A stretch of DNA of 64,000 nt, from positions 186,001-250,000 of the forward strand of contig JAHCBA010000003.1 in assembly GCA_019634625.1 (NCBI GenBank), written 5' to 3'. Origin of the DNA: Verrucomicrobiia bacterium. Lineage in GTDB: Bacteria; Verrucomicrobiota; Verrucomicrobiia; Limisphaerales; CAIMTB01. The position numbers and the translations under genes are program-made. Shown one piece after another: positions 52,132 to 62,227 of this stretch. The number at the start of each line of letters is the position of its first letter. Within the stretch, counting starts at the first letter, position 1. The notes below the pieces were generated by a model that was not told the origin of the DNA, searched no databases, and saw only the letters and a program-made list of their open reading frames with translations.

Positions 52132-54093
52132 TCAGGGTTTGGGATCGTGATCGGGATCAGGATCAGGAGTATCGGCCTCGGGTTGGGCGACGTTGGTGAG
52201 GCCCATTTCGGCGAGGTGACGGAGGTAACGGCGCTTGGCGCCGAAGAGGGTCCAGTCGCGGGCGCCGTGGCGGAAGTCGAAGCCGGCGGAGAGGATTCCG
52301 TAGCGGGCGTAGGCGATGCCGTCAGGTCGGCCTCCGGCAAGGATCAGTTGGGCGAGGACCTCGGTGGAATCGCCGCGCAGGCGCAGGTCGTGCAGTTGGA
52401 TGCGGTGGCGGTCCATGGCGAGGGCAACGGAGCCGTGCAGGCGATGGATGTTGGGGACGAACCGGGCCCAGGCGGACGAGTTGGGGTCTTCGCGGAGGAG
52501 GGCGAGGAGGGGGCGGAGATCGAGGAGATTGAGGACGACGTCGGCGGAGAGGGCGCGGGAATCGTCGAGGGCCAGGGTGGCTCGGTCGAGGTCGAGCCGC
52601 AGGTGCCAGCCTTCGGGCGAGCGCGGGGGTTCGCCAACAACGACGGCGTTGGTCAACAGGACGTGGGCGTGGTCGAGGGAGAGCACCCGGGGCGTCGCCT
52701 CGGACCGGGCGAAGCGGGAGGCGATTTCAAGGGTGCCGGCGTAGGTGTCGTCGCCGACGCGCACCGCGAGGTGGGGCGCCTCGATGCGCAGGGTTCCCCG
52801 GCCGGCGCCTGCGATGTCGCGGTGGTATCCGGCCGTCAGTTGAAAGGCCCCGCGGTCGAAGGCGACGAGGTCGTCGTGAGTGAGGAAGGGGTTGAGGACG
52901 CGGACGTCGGGGAGGGTGAGCGGGCCGACATCGAGTTGAACGGCGACGTGCCGGAAACCGTGTGGCAGGACGGGATCGGCGGCTTCGGCACGCAGGCGGA
53001 TCGAGCCGGACTGCGCGGGTTGGGCCGGGTCGTCGCGGTGATGGAACCGGAGCTGGTCGAGGTTGACGGTGAGGAGGCTGCGCGGGGCGCCATCGGACTC
53101 GGTGACATCGATGAGGAGATCGGTGATGCCCTCGGCCAGGACGGGTCCCATGCGAAGGGTGAACTGCGGGGCGCGCGCGCGCAGTTGAGTGCCCGGGAGG
53201 AGGCGCCCGGCCTCGATGCGGATTCCGGCGTCGATCAGTCCTCCGCCTTCGATCGCGAGTTCGGTGGTTCGACCGAGATGCCGGGTGAGAGGGGAGAGGG
53301 TAGCGAGGTTTCCGTGGGCACGGAGGTCGGCTTCCACATGCTCAAGCAGGGCGGCACCACGGACCTCATGGAAGCGGATGGAATCGAGTCGCGCTTGTCC
53401 CCGTATCGTGAGTTGGGTGGCGAAGGGTGCGTCGTCGAGTGTCCAGGTGGCGTCCGGGAAGTCGAGCTGCCGGACGTCCGCCTCGAACGGTCCGCGGAGG
53501 GTATGGTGAACGGCAGCGTCGATCCGGGCATCGGGGCAGGCGATCCGGAACTGGTCGAAGCGGAGGTCCCGCACATTGCGGAGATGAATGCTTGGGAGGT
53601 CCAGGATCCACGGGGTTGTGCCGGGGGAACGCGGCATGGACGGGACTGGGCCGGTTGTGGGTTCGGAGGGGACGGATTCGCCCGGGGTGGGGCTTTCGGG
53701 GCGGCTGCTGGCGTCGGGCAGGGCGGGGTGAGGTTCGAGGTGGAAGGTGACTCCCGAGAGGGTGACCGACTGGCCGAGGACGCGCCGATGGCGGAGGGGG
53801 AGCAGGGCGACATGGACGTCCGCGTGGTCGGCGGTGGCCGACCATCGATCGTGCCGGCCGTGTCCGCGGACCTGGACGCCGGAGAGTTGGATGCGGCCGG
53901 GCCAGAGGCAGCGGCCGGAGGACCAGTCGATGGAGAAACGGTCGGGATGCCGGTTGAGGGCGCGTTTGAGGAGGCCTGTATTGAGGGCGAGATAGGCGGA
54001 GACGAGCCAGAGGACTTCGGCGACGAGAGCGATTCCGAGCGTCAGGAGCATCCAACGGCGGGAGCGGGAGAGGGATGAGGAATCGGACCGCAT
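52132..54093 (-). CDS. Large membrane-anchored AsmA-like protein
   Basis: A 653-residue protein. An N-terminal TM helix (about 14-37, WMLLTLGIALVAEVLWLVSAYLAL) is followed by a long beta-rich extracytoplasmic region with short repeating strand patterns (RIQLSGVQVRGHGR, SIHLRNVRDLRFDQFRI, LTIRGQARLDSIRFHEV, LRIEAPHLAVRVGDDTY). This layout resembles AsmA/YhdP/TamB-type lipid-transport proteins but no exact family is recognised. The last 15 residues are Asp-Pro repeats encoded by hexamers. It is divergent from the peptidase gene. Confidence 0.7.
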   Translation of the reverse strand: MRSDSSSLSRSRRWMLLTLGIALVAEVLWLVSAYLALNTGLLKRALNRHPDRFSIDWSSGRCLWPGRIQLSGVQVRGHGRHDRWSATADHADVHVALLPLRHRRVLGQSVTLSGVTFHLEPHPALPDASSRPESPTPGESVPSEPTTGPVPSMPRSPGTTPWILDLPSIHLRNVRDLRFDQFRIACPDARIDAAVHHTLRGPFEADVRQLDFPDATWTLDDAPFATQLTIRGQARLDSIRFHEVRGAALLEHVEADLRAHGNLATLSPLTRHLGRTTELAIEGGGLIDAGIRIEAGRLLPGTQLRARAPQFTLRMGPVLAEGITDLLIDVTESDGAPRSLLTVNLDQLRFHHRDDPAQPAQSGSIRLRAEAADPVLPHGFRHVAVQLDVGPLTLPDVRVLNPFLTHDDLVAFDRGAFQLTAGYHRDIAGAGRGTLRIEAPHLAVRVGDDTYAGTLEIASRFARSEATPRVLSLDHAHVLLTNAVVVGEPPRSPEGWHLRLDLDRATLALDDSRALSADVVLNLLDLRPLLALLREDPNSSAWARFVPNIHRLHGSVALAMDRHRIQLHDLRLRGDSTEVLAQLILAGGRPDGIAYARYGILSAGFDFRHGARDWTLFGAKRRYLRHLAEMGLTNVAQPEADTPDPDPDHDPKP

Positions 54094-54304
54094 GCGTTCA
54101 GGGGGGATGGAGGGGGCGTGCCCCGGTGGAACAGGGACCGGGAAGCGGTGGTGGGGCGGACCGGACCATGTCTGGGTGATCCTGCGGGCTGCGGGGGCGG
54201 CTGCGAGCGATTTCGGCGGCTTGTGCCGGGGTGGAGGCGGGACCTACCGTGCGGGCTGCGCTGGGTCCCGGGAGTGTATCCGGAACGGGTCCGGCGCATG
54301 TGCC

Positions 54305-56422
54305 ATGGAAGACCTTGAAGGACAGAAGGACGACGTGCGGATGGGAACGGGAACGGGAACGGGAACGGAGGACGCGGGGGCCCTGTTGGGACCGTGGCCG
54401 GGACCGTATGGCGGGGTGCCGCCCTTCGACCGGGTGCGTGTCGAGCTGTTCGGTCCGGCGCTCGAGCGGGCGATGGAGGGGTACCGGGAGGACATCCGGG
54501 CGGTGGCGGGGACGGTGGCGCCGGCGGACTTCGCCAACACCATGGAAGCGTTGGAGCGGGCGGGCCGGGCCTATGACCGGGTGCGGGTGCTGTTCGGGGT
54601 GTGGAGTGCGACGGCGAACGACGCGGCGTTCCGGGAGGTGGAGACGATCTGGCAGCCACGCTTTGCGGCCTTGCGGGACGAAGTGATGCAGAACGCGGGG
54701 CTGTTTCGGCGGGTGGAAGCGGTGGAGGGGCTGGGACAGCGCGACACCTGGACGCCGGAACAGCGCCGGCTGGTCTGGCTGCACCACACGGAATTTGTGA
54801 GGGCCGGGGCGAGGTTGGGGAGCGCGGGCAAGGAGCGGGTGGCGGCGGTGAACCGGAGGCTGGCGGAATTGTTCACGCGGTTCCGGCAGAACCTTCTGGG
54901 CGATGAGGAGGAGTTGGGGACGTGGGTGGACCGGGAATCGGATCTGGATGGATTGCCGGAGACCCTGCGGCGGGCGGCGGCGTCCCAGGCGGAGGCGCGG
55001 GGTGGCCGGGGGCGCTGGTTGATCGCCAACAGCCGTTCGAGCGTGGAGCCGCTGCTAACTCTGGCGACACGTCGGGACCTGAGGGAACGGGTATGGAGGG
55101 CCTTCGTGGCACGGGGCGATCATGCGGGGCCGCGGGACAACAAGCCGGTGATCGCGGAGATCGTGCGGTTGCGGGCCGAGCGGGCGTCCCTGCTGGGCTA
55201 CGCCAGTCACGCGCACTGGCGGTTGGAACATTCGATGGCGGGATCGCCCGACCGCGCGATGGCGTTGATGGAGACCCTGTGGGGACCCGCCGTGGCGCGG
55301 GTGAGGGAGGAAGTGGCCGCGATGCAGGCGCTGGCCGACGCCGAGGGCGGCGGGGTGCGGATCGCCCCGTGGGACTACCGGTATTATGCGGAGAAGGTGC
55401 GGCGGGAGCGGTTCGCGCTGGATGAGGCGGAGTTGAAGCCGTACCTGCGGCTGGAGTCGTTGCGTGAGGCGATGTTCTGGGTGGCCGGGCGCCTCTTCGA
55501 CTGGGAGTTCCTGCCGGCGGCGGACGTGCCGGTGATGCATCCCGACGCGAGGGTGTGGGAAGTGCGGCGTCGCGGGGGCGGGCTGGTCGGGGTGTTCTAC
55601 TTCGATCCGTTCCTGCGGGCGGGGAAGCGGTCGGGGGCCTGGATGAGCCTGTACCGGGCGGGGGAACGGTTGGAGGGGGAGGTGACGCCGCTGGTGGGCA
55701 ACCACTCGAATTTCGTGCCGGGCGGGCCGGGGGAGGGCGTGACGATTTCCTGGGAGGACGCGCGGACGTTGTTCCACGAGTTCGGGCACGCGGTGCACGG
55801 GCTGGCGTCGGAGGTGGTGTATCCGTCGTTGTCGGGGACGCGCGTGGCGCGGGACTATGTGGAACTGCCGTCGCAGCTTCTGGAGCGGTGGCTGATGTCG
55901 CCCGAATTGCTCGAACGGTTCGCCCGGCACGAGCGCACGGGAGAATCCATGCCGGCGGCGCTCATCGGGCGGGTGCGGAAGGCGGCCACGTTCAACCAGG
56001 GATTCGCGACGGTTGAGTTTCTGGCCAGCGCGCTGCTCGACATGAAGCTGCACGTGGCGGGGTCGGGCAGGGACCTTGATCCGGCGGCCTTCGAGCGGGA
56101 GGCGCTGTTGGAACTCGGGATGCCGGCCGAGATCGTCATGCGGCACCGGCTGCCGCAGTTTGCGCATCTGTTCGGGGACGACGGGTATTCGGCGGCGTAC
56201 TACAGCTATCTCTGGGCCGACATGCTGACGGCGGACGCGGCGGAGGCGTTCGAGGAGGGGGAAGGGTTGTTCGACCGGGCGGTGGCGGAACGGCTGCGCG
56301 TGCATGTGTTGTCGGCCGGGAACACGGTGGATCCCGCCGAGGGGTACCGGCGGTTCCGGGGCAGGGACGCGCAGTTGGGGGCGCTGATGCGGGATCGGGG
56401 TTTTGCCGGCAACGGGGGCTGA
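54305..56422 (+). CDS. dcp: M3-family peptidyl-dipeptidase
   Basis: A 705-residue zinc metallopeptidase. The zinc motif HEFGHAVHG (about 490-498) with the downstream Glu in the DYVELPSQ block is intact. Upstream, PWDYRYYAEKVRRERFALDEAELKPYLRLE and FYFDPFLRAGKRSGAWM are typical of the Dcp/OpdA branch, and the C-terminus has DDGYSAAYYSYLWADML with substrate-binding Tyr residues. There is no signal peptide, so it is cytosolic and probably degrades short peptides. The ATG at 54305 was used; another ATG at 54341 begins a run of four Gly-Thr pairs encoded by GGGAAC hexamers, so the N-terminus may vary. E. coli Dcp is 681 residues. Confidence 0.88.
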   Translation: MEDLEGQKDDVRMGTGTGTGTEDAGALLGPWPGPYGGVPPFDRVRVELFGPALERAMEGYREDIRAVAGTVAPADFANTMEALERAGRAYDRVRVLFGVWSATANDAAFREVETIWQPRFAALRDEVMQNAGLFRRVEAVEGLGQRDTWTPEQRRLVWLHHTEFVRAGARLGSAGKERVAAVNRRLAELFTRFRQNLLGDEEELGTWVDRESDLDGLPETLRRAAASQAEARGGRGRWLIANSRSSVEPLLTLATRRDLRERVWRAFVARGDHAGPRDNKPVIAEIVRLRAERASLLGYASHAHWRLEHSMAGSPDRAMALMETLWGPAVARVREEVAAMQALADAEGGGVRIAPWDYRYYAEKVRRERFALDEAELKPYLRLESLREAMFWVAGRLFDWEFLPAADVPVMHPDARVWEVRRRGGGLVGVFYFDPFLRAGKRSGAWMSLYRAGERLEGEVTPLVGNHSNFVPGGPGEGVTISWEDARTLFHEFGHAVHGLASEVVYPSLSGTRVARDYVELPSQLLERWLMSPELLERFARHERTGESMPAALIGRVRKAATFNQGFATVEFLASALLDMKLHVAGSGRDLDPAAFEREALLELGMPAEIVMRHRLPQFAHLFGDDGYSAAYYSYLWADMLTADAAEAFEEGEGLFDRAVAERLRVHVLSAGNTVDPAEGYRRFRGRDAQLGALMRDRGFAGNGG

Positions 56423-56647
56423 CAGGAGGTGGGGAGCCGGACGGCCGGGTGCCGGGAACTCGGGCGGAGTGCGTGTCACGAGGGTGTGAAAGCGTGGTGC
56501 GGGCCGCGGTTGAGGGTTGCGCGGGCTCGCGGGCGCGGGGGCAAGGTGCGCTTTGTCGGGCGCTCAACCCGCCTGCCCGGCCCGGCCGTTTTTTTCGCTT
56601 CTTTCGGCCGGATCCGCCTTGCGAACCCAGAGAGGAGATGTGCAGCG

Positions 56648-57565
56648 ATGACGACCGGCTACCTGATCGACATGGACGGGGTGATATACCGGGAGAACCA
56701 GCTCATTGACGGCGCGGAGGAATTTGTGCGCGTCCTGCTGGCGACCGGGACTCCGTTCCTGTTTCTCACCAACAATTCCGCGCCGACCGGGGAGGACCTG
56801 ACGGTGCGGCTGCGGCACCTGGGAATCCACGGACTGACGCCGAAGCACTTCTACACCTCGGCGATGAACACCGCGGATTTTCTGAGCGAGACGCACCCGA
56901 ACTGCACGGCGTTCGTGGTGGGCGAAGGAGGGCTGACGGCGGCCTTGCATGAGCGACGGATCGCCAACGACGCGATCCATCCCAACTACGTGGTGGTCGG
57001 GGAAGGGGCACCGACCTCGGAGAAGCTGACCAAGGCGCATGAACTGATCGAGAAGGGGGCGCGACTGGTCGCGACCAACCCGGACAACTGGTGCCCGGTG
57101 GCCCGGCAGAAGACGCGGCCCGGCGCCGGGGCGCTGGGGGCCTTTCTTGAAGCCAGCACCGGGCGGCGCGCCTACTACCTGGGCAAACCCAACGGCTACA
57201 TGTTCCACCAGGCGCGGCGACGGTTGCGGGAGGGTGCGCTGAACAAGGTGGAAGAGGTGGTGATGATCGGGGATACCATGGAGACCGACATCCGCGGGGC
57301 CGTGGAGGCCGGTTTGTTGGGCTACCTGGTGCTGACGGGGTCCACCCAGCTCGAGGACGTGGGCGACTACGTCTATCAGCCCAGCCGCATCCTCCAGAGC
57401 GTCGCCGAGCTGATTGAGGAAGTCCGAACCGGCCAGCCTGCGGCCGGATCCGACAGCCCGTACTTCAGCCACTCCAAGAACGGCGGCCACAAGCAGGGAA
57501 ACCGGCATCAGACGGACATTCTGGCCCTGCACAAGCCGCGTCCGCGCCCTGCGATGACCAAGTGA
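56648..57565 (+). CDS. HAD-family phosphatase, NagD-like
   Basis: A 305-residue cytosolic hydrolase. Motif I DMDGVIYREN (nucleophile Asp8 and Asp10), motif II FLTNNSAP (Thr/Asn), a C2 cap domain, a Lys in YLGKPN and motif IV MIGDTMETDI are all present, as in NagD/PGP-type enzymes that dephosphorylate nucleotides or small sugar phosphates. The C-terminus has an extra polar tail of about 45 residues rich in His, Ser and Lys. The ATG at 56648 is preceded by agagaggag. It stands 225 bp after the peptidase. Confidence 0.92.
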   Translation: MTTGYLIDMDGVIYRENQLIDGAEEFVRVLLATGTPFLFLTNNSAPTGEDLTVRLRHLGIHGLTPKHFYTSAMNTADFLSETHPNCTAFVVGEGGLTAALHERRIANDAIHPNYVVVGEGAPTSEKLTKAHELIEKGARLVATNPDNWCPVARQKTRPGAGALGAFLEASTGRRAYYLGKPNGYMFHQARRRLREGALNKVEEVVMIGDTMETDIRGAVEAGLLGYLVLTGSTQLEDVGDYVYQPSRILQSVAELIEEVRTGQPAAGSDSPYFSHSKNGGHKQGNRHQTDILALHKPRPRPAMTK

Positions 57566-57822
57566 GATGCGGGTGTTCGGGTGGAGAGGGGATGACGTTG
57601 GAGTGGGGGTTGCGTGAGAGCTGCGGGCGCGGGGGCACTGGACCCGAGCTGGGTCAGGGTCTCATGGTGCTGCCGGATCGGAGGGTTCCACCTGCGGCAT
57701 TCAGGGCTGCGGAGGCCCAGGCAACCGGGTTTCATGGGCGGCGAAGACGGGGTCCGAACGGGACCCCGAACGGTTGACCTGCCTGTTTTTCTCGCGGAGG
57801 ATGCCGGGGTTTTGGTGCCGCA

Positions 57823-59577
57823 ATGCGTGTCGTTATGACAAGATCCGCTTCTTTTCGCCGGGGTTGGTTGGCTGGTTGGATGGGGTTGTCGCTTGGCCTC
57901 CAGGCGGCGGAGCCCGTGGATTTCAACCGGCAGATCAGGCCGATATTCGAGGCCAACTGCATCATTTGCCATGGGGACGAGCGTCCGAAGGGGCGGTTTC
58001 GGATGAACACGCTGGAGGGGAATCTGGAGGGGGGGGATTACGGGGTGGGGCTGGTACCCGGGAAGCCGGAGGAGAGTCCGATCTACACGAGCACGATCCT
58101 GGCGGCGGACCATGTGGATTTGATGCCGCCGCCGGCGCAGGGGGGGCCGATGCCGAAGGAGATCACCGATGTGCTCAAGCAGTGGATTGCCGAGGGGGCG
58201 AAGTGGCCGGAGGGGTTGAAGATCGGGCAGGTGCAGCGGATCGACTTCGTGCGCGACGTCCAGCCGATCCTGGAGTTCCACTGTGTGGCGTGTCATCGGG
58301 AGGGTGAGGCCAAGGGACGGCTGCGGCTGGACAACAAGAAGGATGCGTTCACGACCGGCGAGTACACGGGACCGACGCTGGTGCCGTTCCATCCGGAGAA
58401 GAGTTCCTCGTACACGACGACGATCCTGCCGGCCGATCATATTGACCTGATGCCGCCGGCCAACCGGGACGGTCCGTTGCCCAGGGAGAAGACGGAAATA
58501 CTGCGGCTGTGGATCGAGCAGGGGGCGCCCTGGCCGGATGGCATTGTGCTGACTCCGAAGAAGGCGGAGGAGGCTGGGGGCGACGAGGCGGCGACGGTTC
58601 GGGCCATTCACGAGCACATCGTGAAGACGACACGGGAAACCGCGGCGGCGGAGATGAGGAAGTACACGGAGGCCATACCGGGAATGGACGTGTCGTTCAC
58701 GATGGTGCCGATTCCCGGGGGGGAATTCACCATGGGCAGCCGGGCGGGGGAGACGGGGCGGCAGGACGACGAGGGGCCGGCGGTGCGGGTGAGGATCTCG
58801 CCCTTCTGGATGGGGCAGCACGAGGTGACCTGGAACGAGTACGAGCTGTTCATGAGGCGGGAGATCGAGATGGACCTGCGCGAGCGCCAGGGGGTGGAGA
58901 TGGCGGTGGATGCCATTTCGGATGCGGTGAGCCGGCCGACGAAGCCGTATGTGGAGATGAGCTTTGGGATGGGGAAGGACGGATATCCGGCGATTTCGAT
59001 GACGCAGCATGCGGCGAACAAGTACTGCCAGTGGTTGAGCGCGCGGACGGGACATTTCTACCGGTTGCCCACCGAGGCGGAATGGGAGTATGCGTGCCGG
59101 GCGGGCACGACGACGGCGTATTCGTTCGGGGACGATCCGGCGGGGTTGGACGAGCACGCCTGGTGGGGAGGCAACAGCGACTGGAAGTACCAGCAGGTGG
59201 GGCAGAAGAAGCCGAATCCGTGGGGTCTTCACGACATGCACGGGAACGTCATCGAGTGGTGTCTGGACCAGTACGATGCGGACTGGTTCAAGCGGCATGC
59301 GGGGCAGGTGCTGGAGGATCCATGGAACCGGTCGACCAAGCCGTATCCGCACTCGGCGCGGGGCGGATCGTGGGACGACGAGGATCCGGCGATGCTGCGG
59401 AGTGCGGCGCGGCGGGCCTCGAACCGGTCGTGGAAAATGCAGGATCCGCAATTGCCGAAGAGCATCTGGTACCACACCGATGCGCAGTTCCTGGGGTTCC
59501 GGGTGGTGCGACCGCTGAAGGTGCCGAGCGCGGAGGAGATGGAGGCCTACTGGAACAACGGGGTGGAGAAGGATTGA
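57823..59577 (+). CDS. Two cytochrome c-like segments fused to a SUMF1/FGE-type domain, exported
   Basis: A 584-residue protein with a signal peptide (about 10-28). Two planctomycete-type cytochrome segments follow: ANCIICHGDE (about 45) and HCVACHREG (about 150), each CxxCH and each followed by the LMPP block. The C-terminal 290 residues are a sulfatase-modifying-factor fold: IPGGEFTMGSRAGETGRQDDEGP, YRLPTEAEWEYACRAGT, NPWGLHDMHGNVIEWCLDQY and ARGGSWDDEDPAMLRSAARR. True formylglycine-generating enzymes have a Cys pair after RGGSW; here there is none, so that activity is unlikely. Role unknown. Confidence 0.9.
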   Translation: MRVVMTRSASFRRGWLAGWMGLSLGLQAAEPVDFNRQIRPIFEANCIICHGDERPKGRFRMNTLEGNLEGGDYGVGLVPGKPEESPIYTSTILAADHVDLMPPPAQGGPMPKEITDVLKQWIAEGAKWPEGLKIGQVQRIDFVRDVQPILEFHCVACHREGEAKGRLRLDNKKDAFTTGEYTGPTLVPFHPEKSSSYTTTILPADHIDLMPPANRDGPLPREKTEILRLWIEQGAPWPDGIVLTPKKAEEAGGDEAATVRAIHEHIVKTTRETAAAEMRKYTEAIPGMDVSFTMVPIPGGEFTMGSRAGETGRQDDEGPAVRVRISPFWMGQHEVTWNEYELFMRREIEMDLRERQGVEMAVDAISDAVSRPTKPYVEMSFGMGKDGYPAISMTQHAANKYCQWLSARTGHFYRLPTEAEWEYACRAGTTTAYSFGDDPAGLDEHAWWGGNSDWKYQQVGQKKPNPWGLHDMHGNVIEWCLDQYDADWFKRHAGQVLEDPWNRSTKPYPHSARGGSWDDEDPAMLRSAARRASNRSWKMQDPQLPKSIWYHTDAQFLGFRVVRPLKVPSAEEMEAYWNNGVEKD

Positions 59578-59641
59578 AAGCGCGGCGGGACGGGCTGCCG
59601 GCTTTCCTGCCGGCTTTCCCGCGACGGGGCGCGCGGGTAGG

Positions 59642-62227
59642 GTGACGGGCGTGTCTGTGCAAGCGGCCGAAGCGAGACCGGCGATCGAACGGGAGCCGGG
59701 GGGCGGTTCTCCGATGCCGGACGGGCTGGCGTACCGGCCATCCGAGGGGGTGTACGACGAGCTGATGACCGTCTCGGGGGCGGTGCGGCCGGCGTATGAA
59801 ACGCTGGTGCGGGAAATGGGCGAGCTGGGGGGGGAGGAGCGGCGGCGGCGGTACGAGACGGCGCGACGGATCATTCTCGAGCAGGGGATTGCCTACAACG
59901 TGTACGGGGATGCCTTGGGCATGGAGCGTCCCTGGGCCTTGGATCCGCTGCCCTTCATCATCTCGGCGGAGGAGTGGGGGATCATCGAGGCGGGATTGAT
60001 CCAGCGGGCCACGCTGCTGAACCGGATCCTGGCCGACAGCTACGGGGTGCAGGATCTGGTGCGACGGGGGGGATTGCCGCCGGCGATGCTGTTTGCCCAG
60101 CCGGAGTTTCTTCGACCGTGTCATGGCTACCGGCCCACGGACGGGGTGTTTCTGCGGTTGTACGCGGCGGACGTGGCACGATCGCCGGACGGGCAATGGT
60201 GGGTGGTATCGGACCGGACCCAGATACCGACCGGGGCGGGGTATGCGCTGGCGAACCGGCTGGTGACGGCGCGGGTGTTGCCGGAGGCGTTCCGGGCGTG
60301 CGGGGTGCACCGGCTGGCTCCGTTTTTCCGGGCGATGCTGGCGATGCTGGCGGGATTGTCACCGCGGCGGACGGACGAGCCGAGGGTGGTGATGCTGACG
60401 CCGGGGCCGTACAACGAGACGTATTTCGAACAGGCGTGGCTGGCCCGGTACCTTGGCTATCCGCTGGTGGAAGGGCAGGATCTGACGGTACGGGACGACC
60501 GGGTCTGGCTGAAGACGTTGAGCGGGCTGGAGCCGGTGGATGTGGTGGTGCGCCGGGTGGATGACGACTGGTGTGATCCGCTGGAACTGCGGAGCGACTC
60601 GACGCTGGGAGTTCCCGGCCTGGTCGGGGCGGTAAGGGCGGGGACGGTGGTGGTGGCGAACGCGTTGGGGTCGGGGTTGGTGCAGAGCCCGGCGATGATG
60701 GCGTTTCTGCCGGGATTGTGCCGGCAGCTTCTGGATGAGGACCTGCGGATGCCCTCGGTGGCGACGTGGTGGTGCGGCCAGGAGGCGGAGCGGCGGTATG
60801 TGCTGGAGCACCTGGAGGGGCTCACGGTGCGGCCGGCATTTCGCGGGGGACCGGCGGCGTTGGAATGGACGGGGTCCGGCACGGAGGCGGAGCGGGAGGC
60901 GCTGCGACGGCGGCTGGCGTTTCAGCCGCATGCGTACGTGGCTCAGGAGCGGGTGAACCTTTCGACGGCGCCGTCGTGGGACGGGGAACGGTTGACGGCC
61001 TGTCCGGTGGCGGTGCGGGTGTATCTGGTGGCGAGCGGGGGGAGTTACCTGGCGATGCCTGGGGGGTTGACGCGGGTTTCGCCGGATCCGACGGCGCGGT
61101 TTGTGTCGATGCAGCGCGGGGGATCGAGCAAGGACACGTGGGTGCTGGCGGACGGGCCGGTGGACGAGGTGAGCCTGCTGCACGGGGGCGGGCAGGCGGT
61201 GGAACTGCGCCGGGTGGGGAACAACCTGCCCAGCCGGCTGGCCGACAATTTTTTCTGGCTGGGGAGGTATGCGGAGCGGGCGGATGCGACGGCCCGGCTG
61301 TTGCGGGGCACGCTGGTGCGGTTCAGTCCGGAGAACAGCGGCAGTGCGATGCCCCTGCTGGAGCCGCTGCTGGATGCGTTGTCGGGCCAGGGACAATTGG
61401 CGGGACTGTCGGAGCGTCCGGAGTGGCGGACGCAACCGGAGGCGCTTGAGGCGGAGCTGCTGGCGGCGATGTTTGATCCGGACCGCAAGGGGAGTCTGCG
61501 GCGTTTGGCGGACCAGTTGCAGCATCTGGCGATGCTGGTGCGGGACCGGACGTCGAACGACATGTGGCGGGTGCTGAGCGCGGTGAACGACCGATTGACG
61601 CTGCCGGAGGGGGGGCCGGTGGTCCTGGCGGGGGACGCGGTCGGGGTATTGAACCAGACCATTGTGGGGCTGGCATCGTTTCATGGGCTGGCGCGGGAGA
61701 ACATGACGCGGGCGCAGGGATGGCGATTTCTCGACATGGGGGTGCGGATCGAGCGGTGCATCTATCTGGCGGCGTTTCTGGAAGGGGTGTTGCGATCGCC
61801 GGAGGCGGACAATCCGAGCGTGCTGGAGGCGGTGCTGGAGGTGGCGGACAACACGTTGACCTACCGGTCGCGGTACAACCTGTTGCCGGACATTGGGGCG
61901 GTGTTCGATCTGATCCTGCTGGACGACACGAATCCGCGGTCGCTGCTCTTCCAGATGAACCAGCTTGCCAAGCATCTGGACCGGCTTCCGCGGGAGCGCC
62001 AGTGCGCGCTGCCGAGTCCGGCTTTGCGATTGCTGATCGAGTGCCTGACGCGGGTCCGGCTGGTGGATCCGCGTCCGCTGTCGGCGATGAAGGCTGGCTG
62101 GTCCGGGAGCGAGGTGGGGGAACTGGTGCGAAGGGTGCTGGCGGATCTGCCGCGGCTATCCGAAGCCATTTCGGTGAGCTACTTCGCGCACTCGACGTAT
62201 TCGCGAACGCGGGGGGCGGCGGGATGA
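59642..62227 (+). CDS. Circularly permuted ATP-grasp protein fused to an alpha-E domain
   Basis: An 861-residue cytosolic protein joining two modules usually encoded separately. Residues about 30-520 are the circularly permuted ATP-grasp family (formerly DUF404/407), with AYNVYGDALGMERPW, WVVSDRTQIPTGAGYALANR, VMLTPGPYNETYFEQAWLAR and GNPGLVGAVRAGTVVVANALGSG-like text. From NLPSRLADNFFWLGRYAERADATARLLRG (about 527-555, in two pieces) to the end is the all-helical alpha-E domain (DUF403). Such genes cluster with a transglutaminase and are predicted to form a peptide or amide ligase/cleavage system; no substrate is established. The stop overlaps the transglutaminase start (ATGA). Confidence 0.93.
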   Translation: MTGVSVQAAEARPAIEREPGGGSPMPDGLAYRPSEGVYDELMTVSGAVRPAYETLVREMGELGGEERRRRYETARRIILEQGIAYNVYGDALGMERPWALDPLPFIISAEEWGIIEAGLIQRATLLNRILADSYGVQDLVRRGGLPPAMLFAQPEFLRPCHGYRPTDGVFLRLYAADVARSPDGQWWVVSDRTQIPTGAGYALANRLVTARVLPEAFRACGVHRLAPFFRAMLAMLAGLSPRRTDEPRVVMLTPGPYNETYFEQAWLARYLGYPLVEGQDLTVRDDRVWLKTLSGLEPVDVVVRRVDDDWCDPLELRSDSTLGVPGLVGAVRAGTVVVANALGSGLVQSPAMMAFLPGLCRQLLDEDLRMPSVATWWCGQEAERRYVLEHLEGLTVRPAFRGGPAALEWTGSGTEAEREALRRRLAFQPHAYVAQERVNLSTAPSWDGERLTACPVAVRVYLVASGGSYLAMPGGLTRVSPDPTARFVSMQRGGSSKDTWVLADGPVDEVSLLHGGGQAVELRRVGNNLPSRLADNFFWLGRYAERADATARLLRGTLVRFSPENSGSAMPLLEPLLDALSGQGQLAGLSERPEWRTQPEALEAELLAAMFDPDRKGSLRRLADQLQHLAMLVRDRTSNDMWRVLSAVNDRLTLPEGGPVVLAGDAVGVLNQTIVGLASFHGLARENMTRAQGWRFLDMGVRIERCIYLAAFLEGVLRSPEADNPSVLEAVLEVADNTLTYRSRYNLLPDIGAVFDLILLDDTNPRSLLFQMNQLAKHLDRLPRERQCALPSPALRLLIECLTRVRLVDPRPLSAMKAGWSGSEVGELVRRVLADLPRLSEAISVSYFAHSTYSRTRGAAG

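Noticed and set aside
56560-56600. Intrinsic terminator before the NagD-like gene (T-run at 56589-56595)
   Set aside because: No stable stem abuts the T-run; only weak 5-bp pairings can be drawn.
57749-57767. Hairpin (7-bp stem) upstream of the cytochrome/SUMF1 gene as a terminator
   Set aside because: The T-run is about 18 bp away and the stem is short; not supported.
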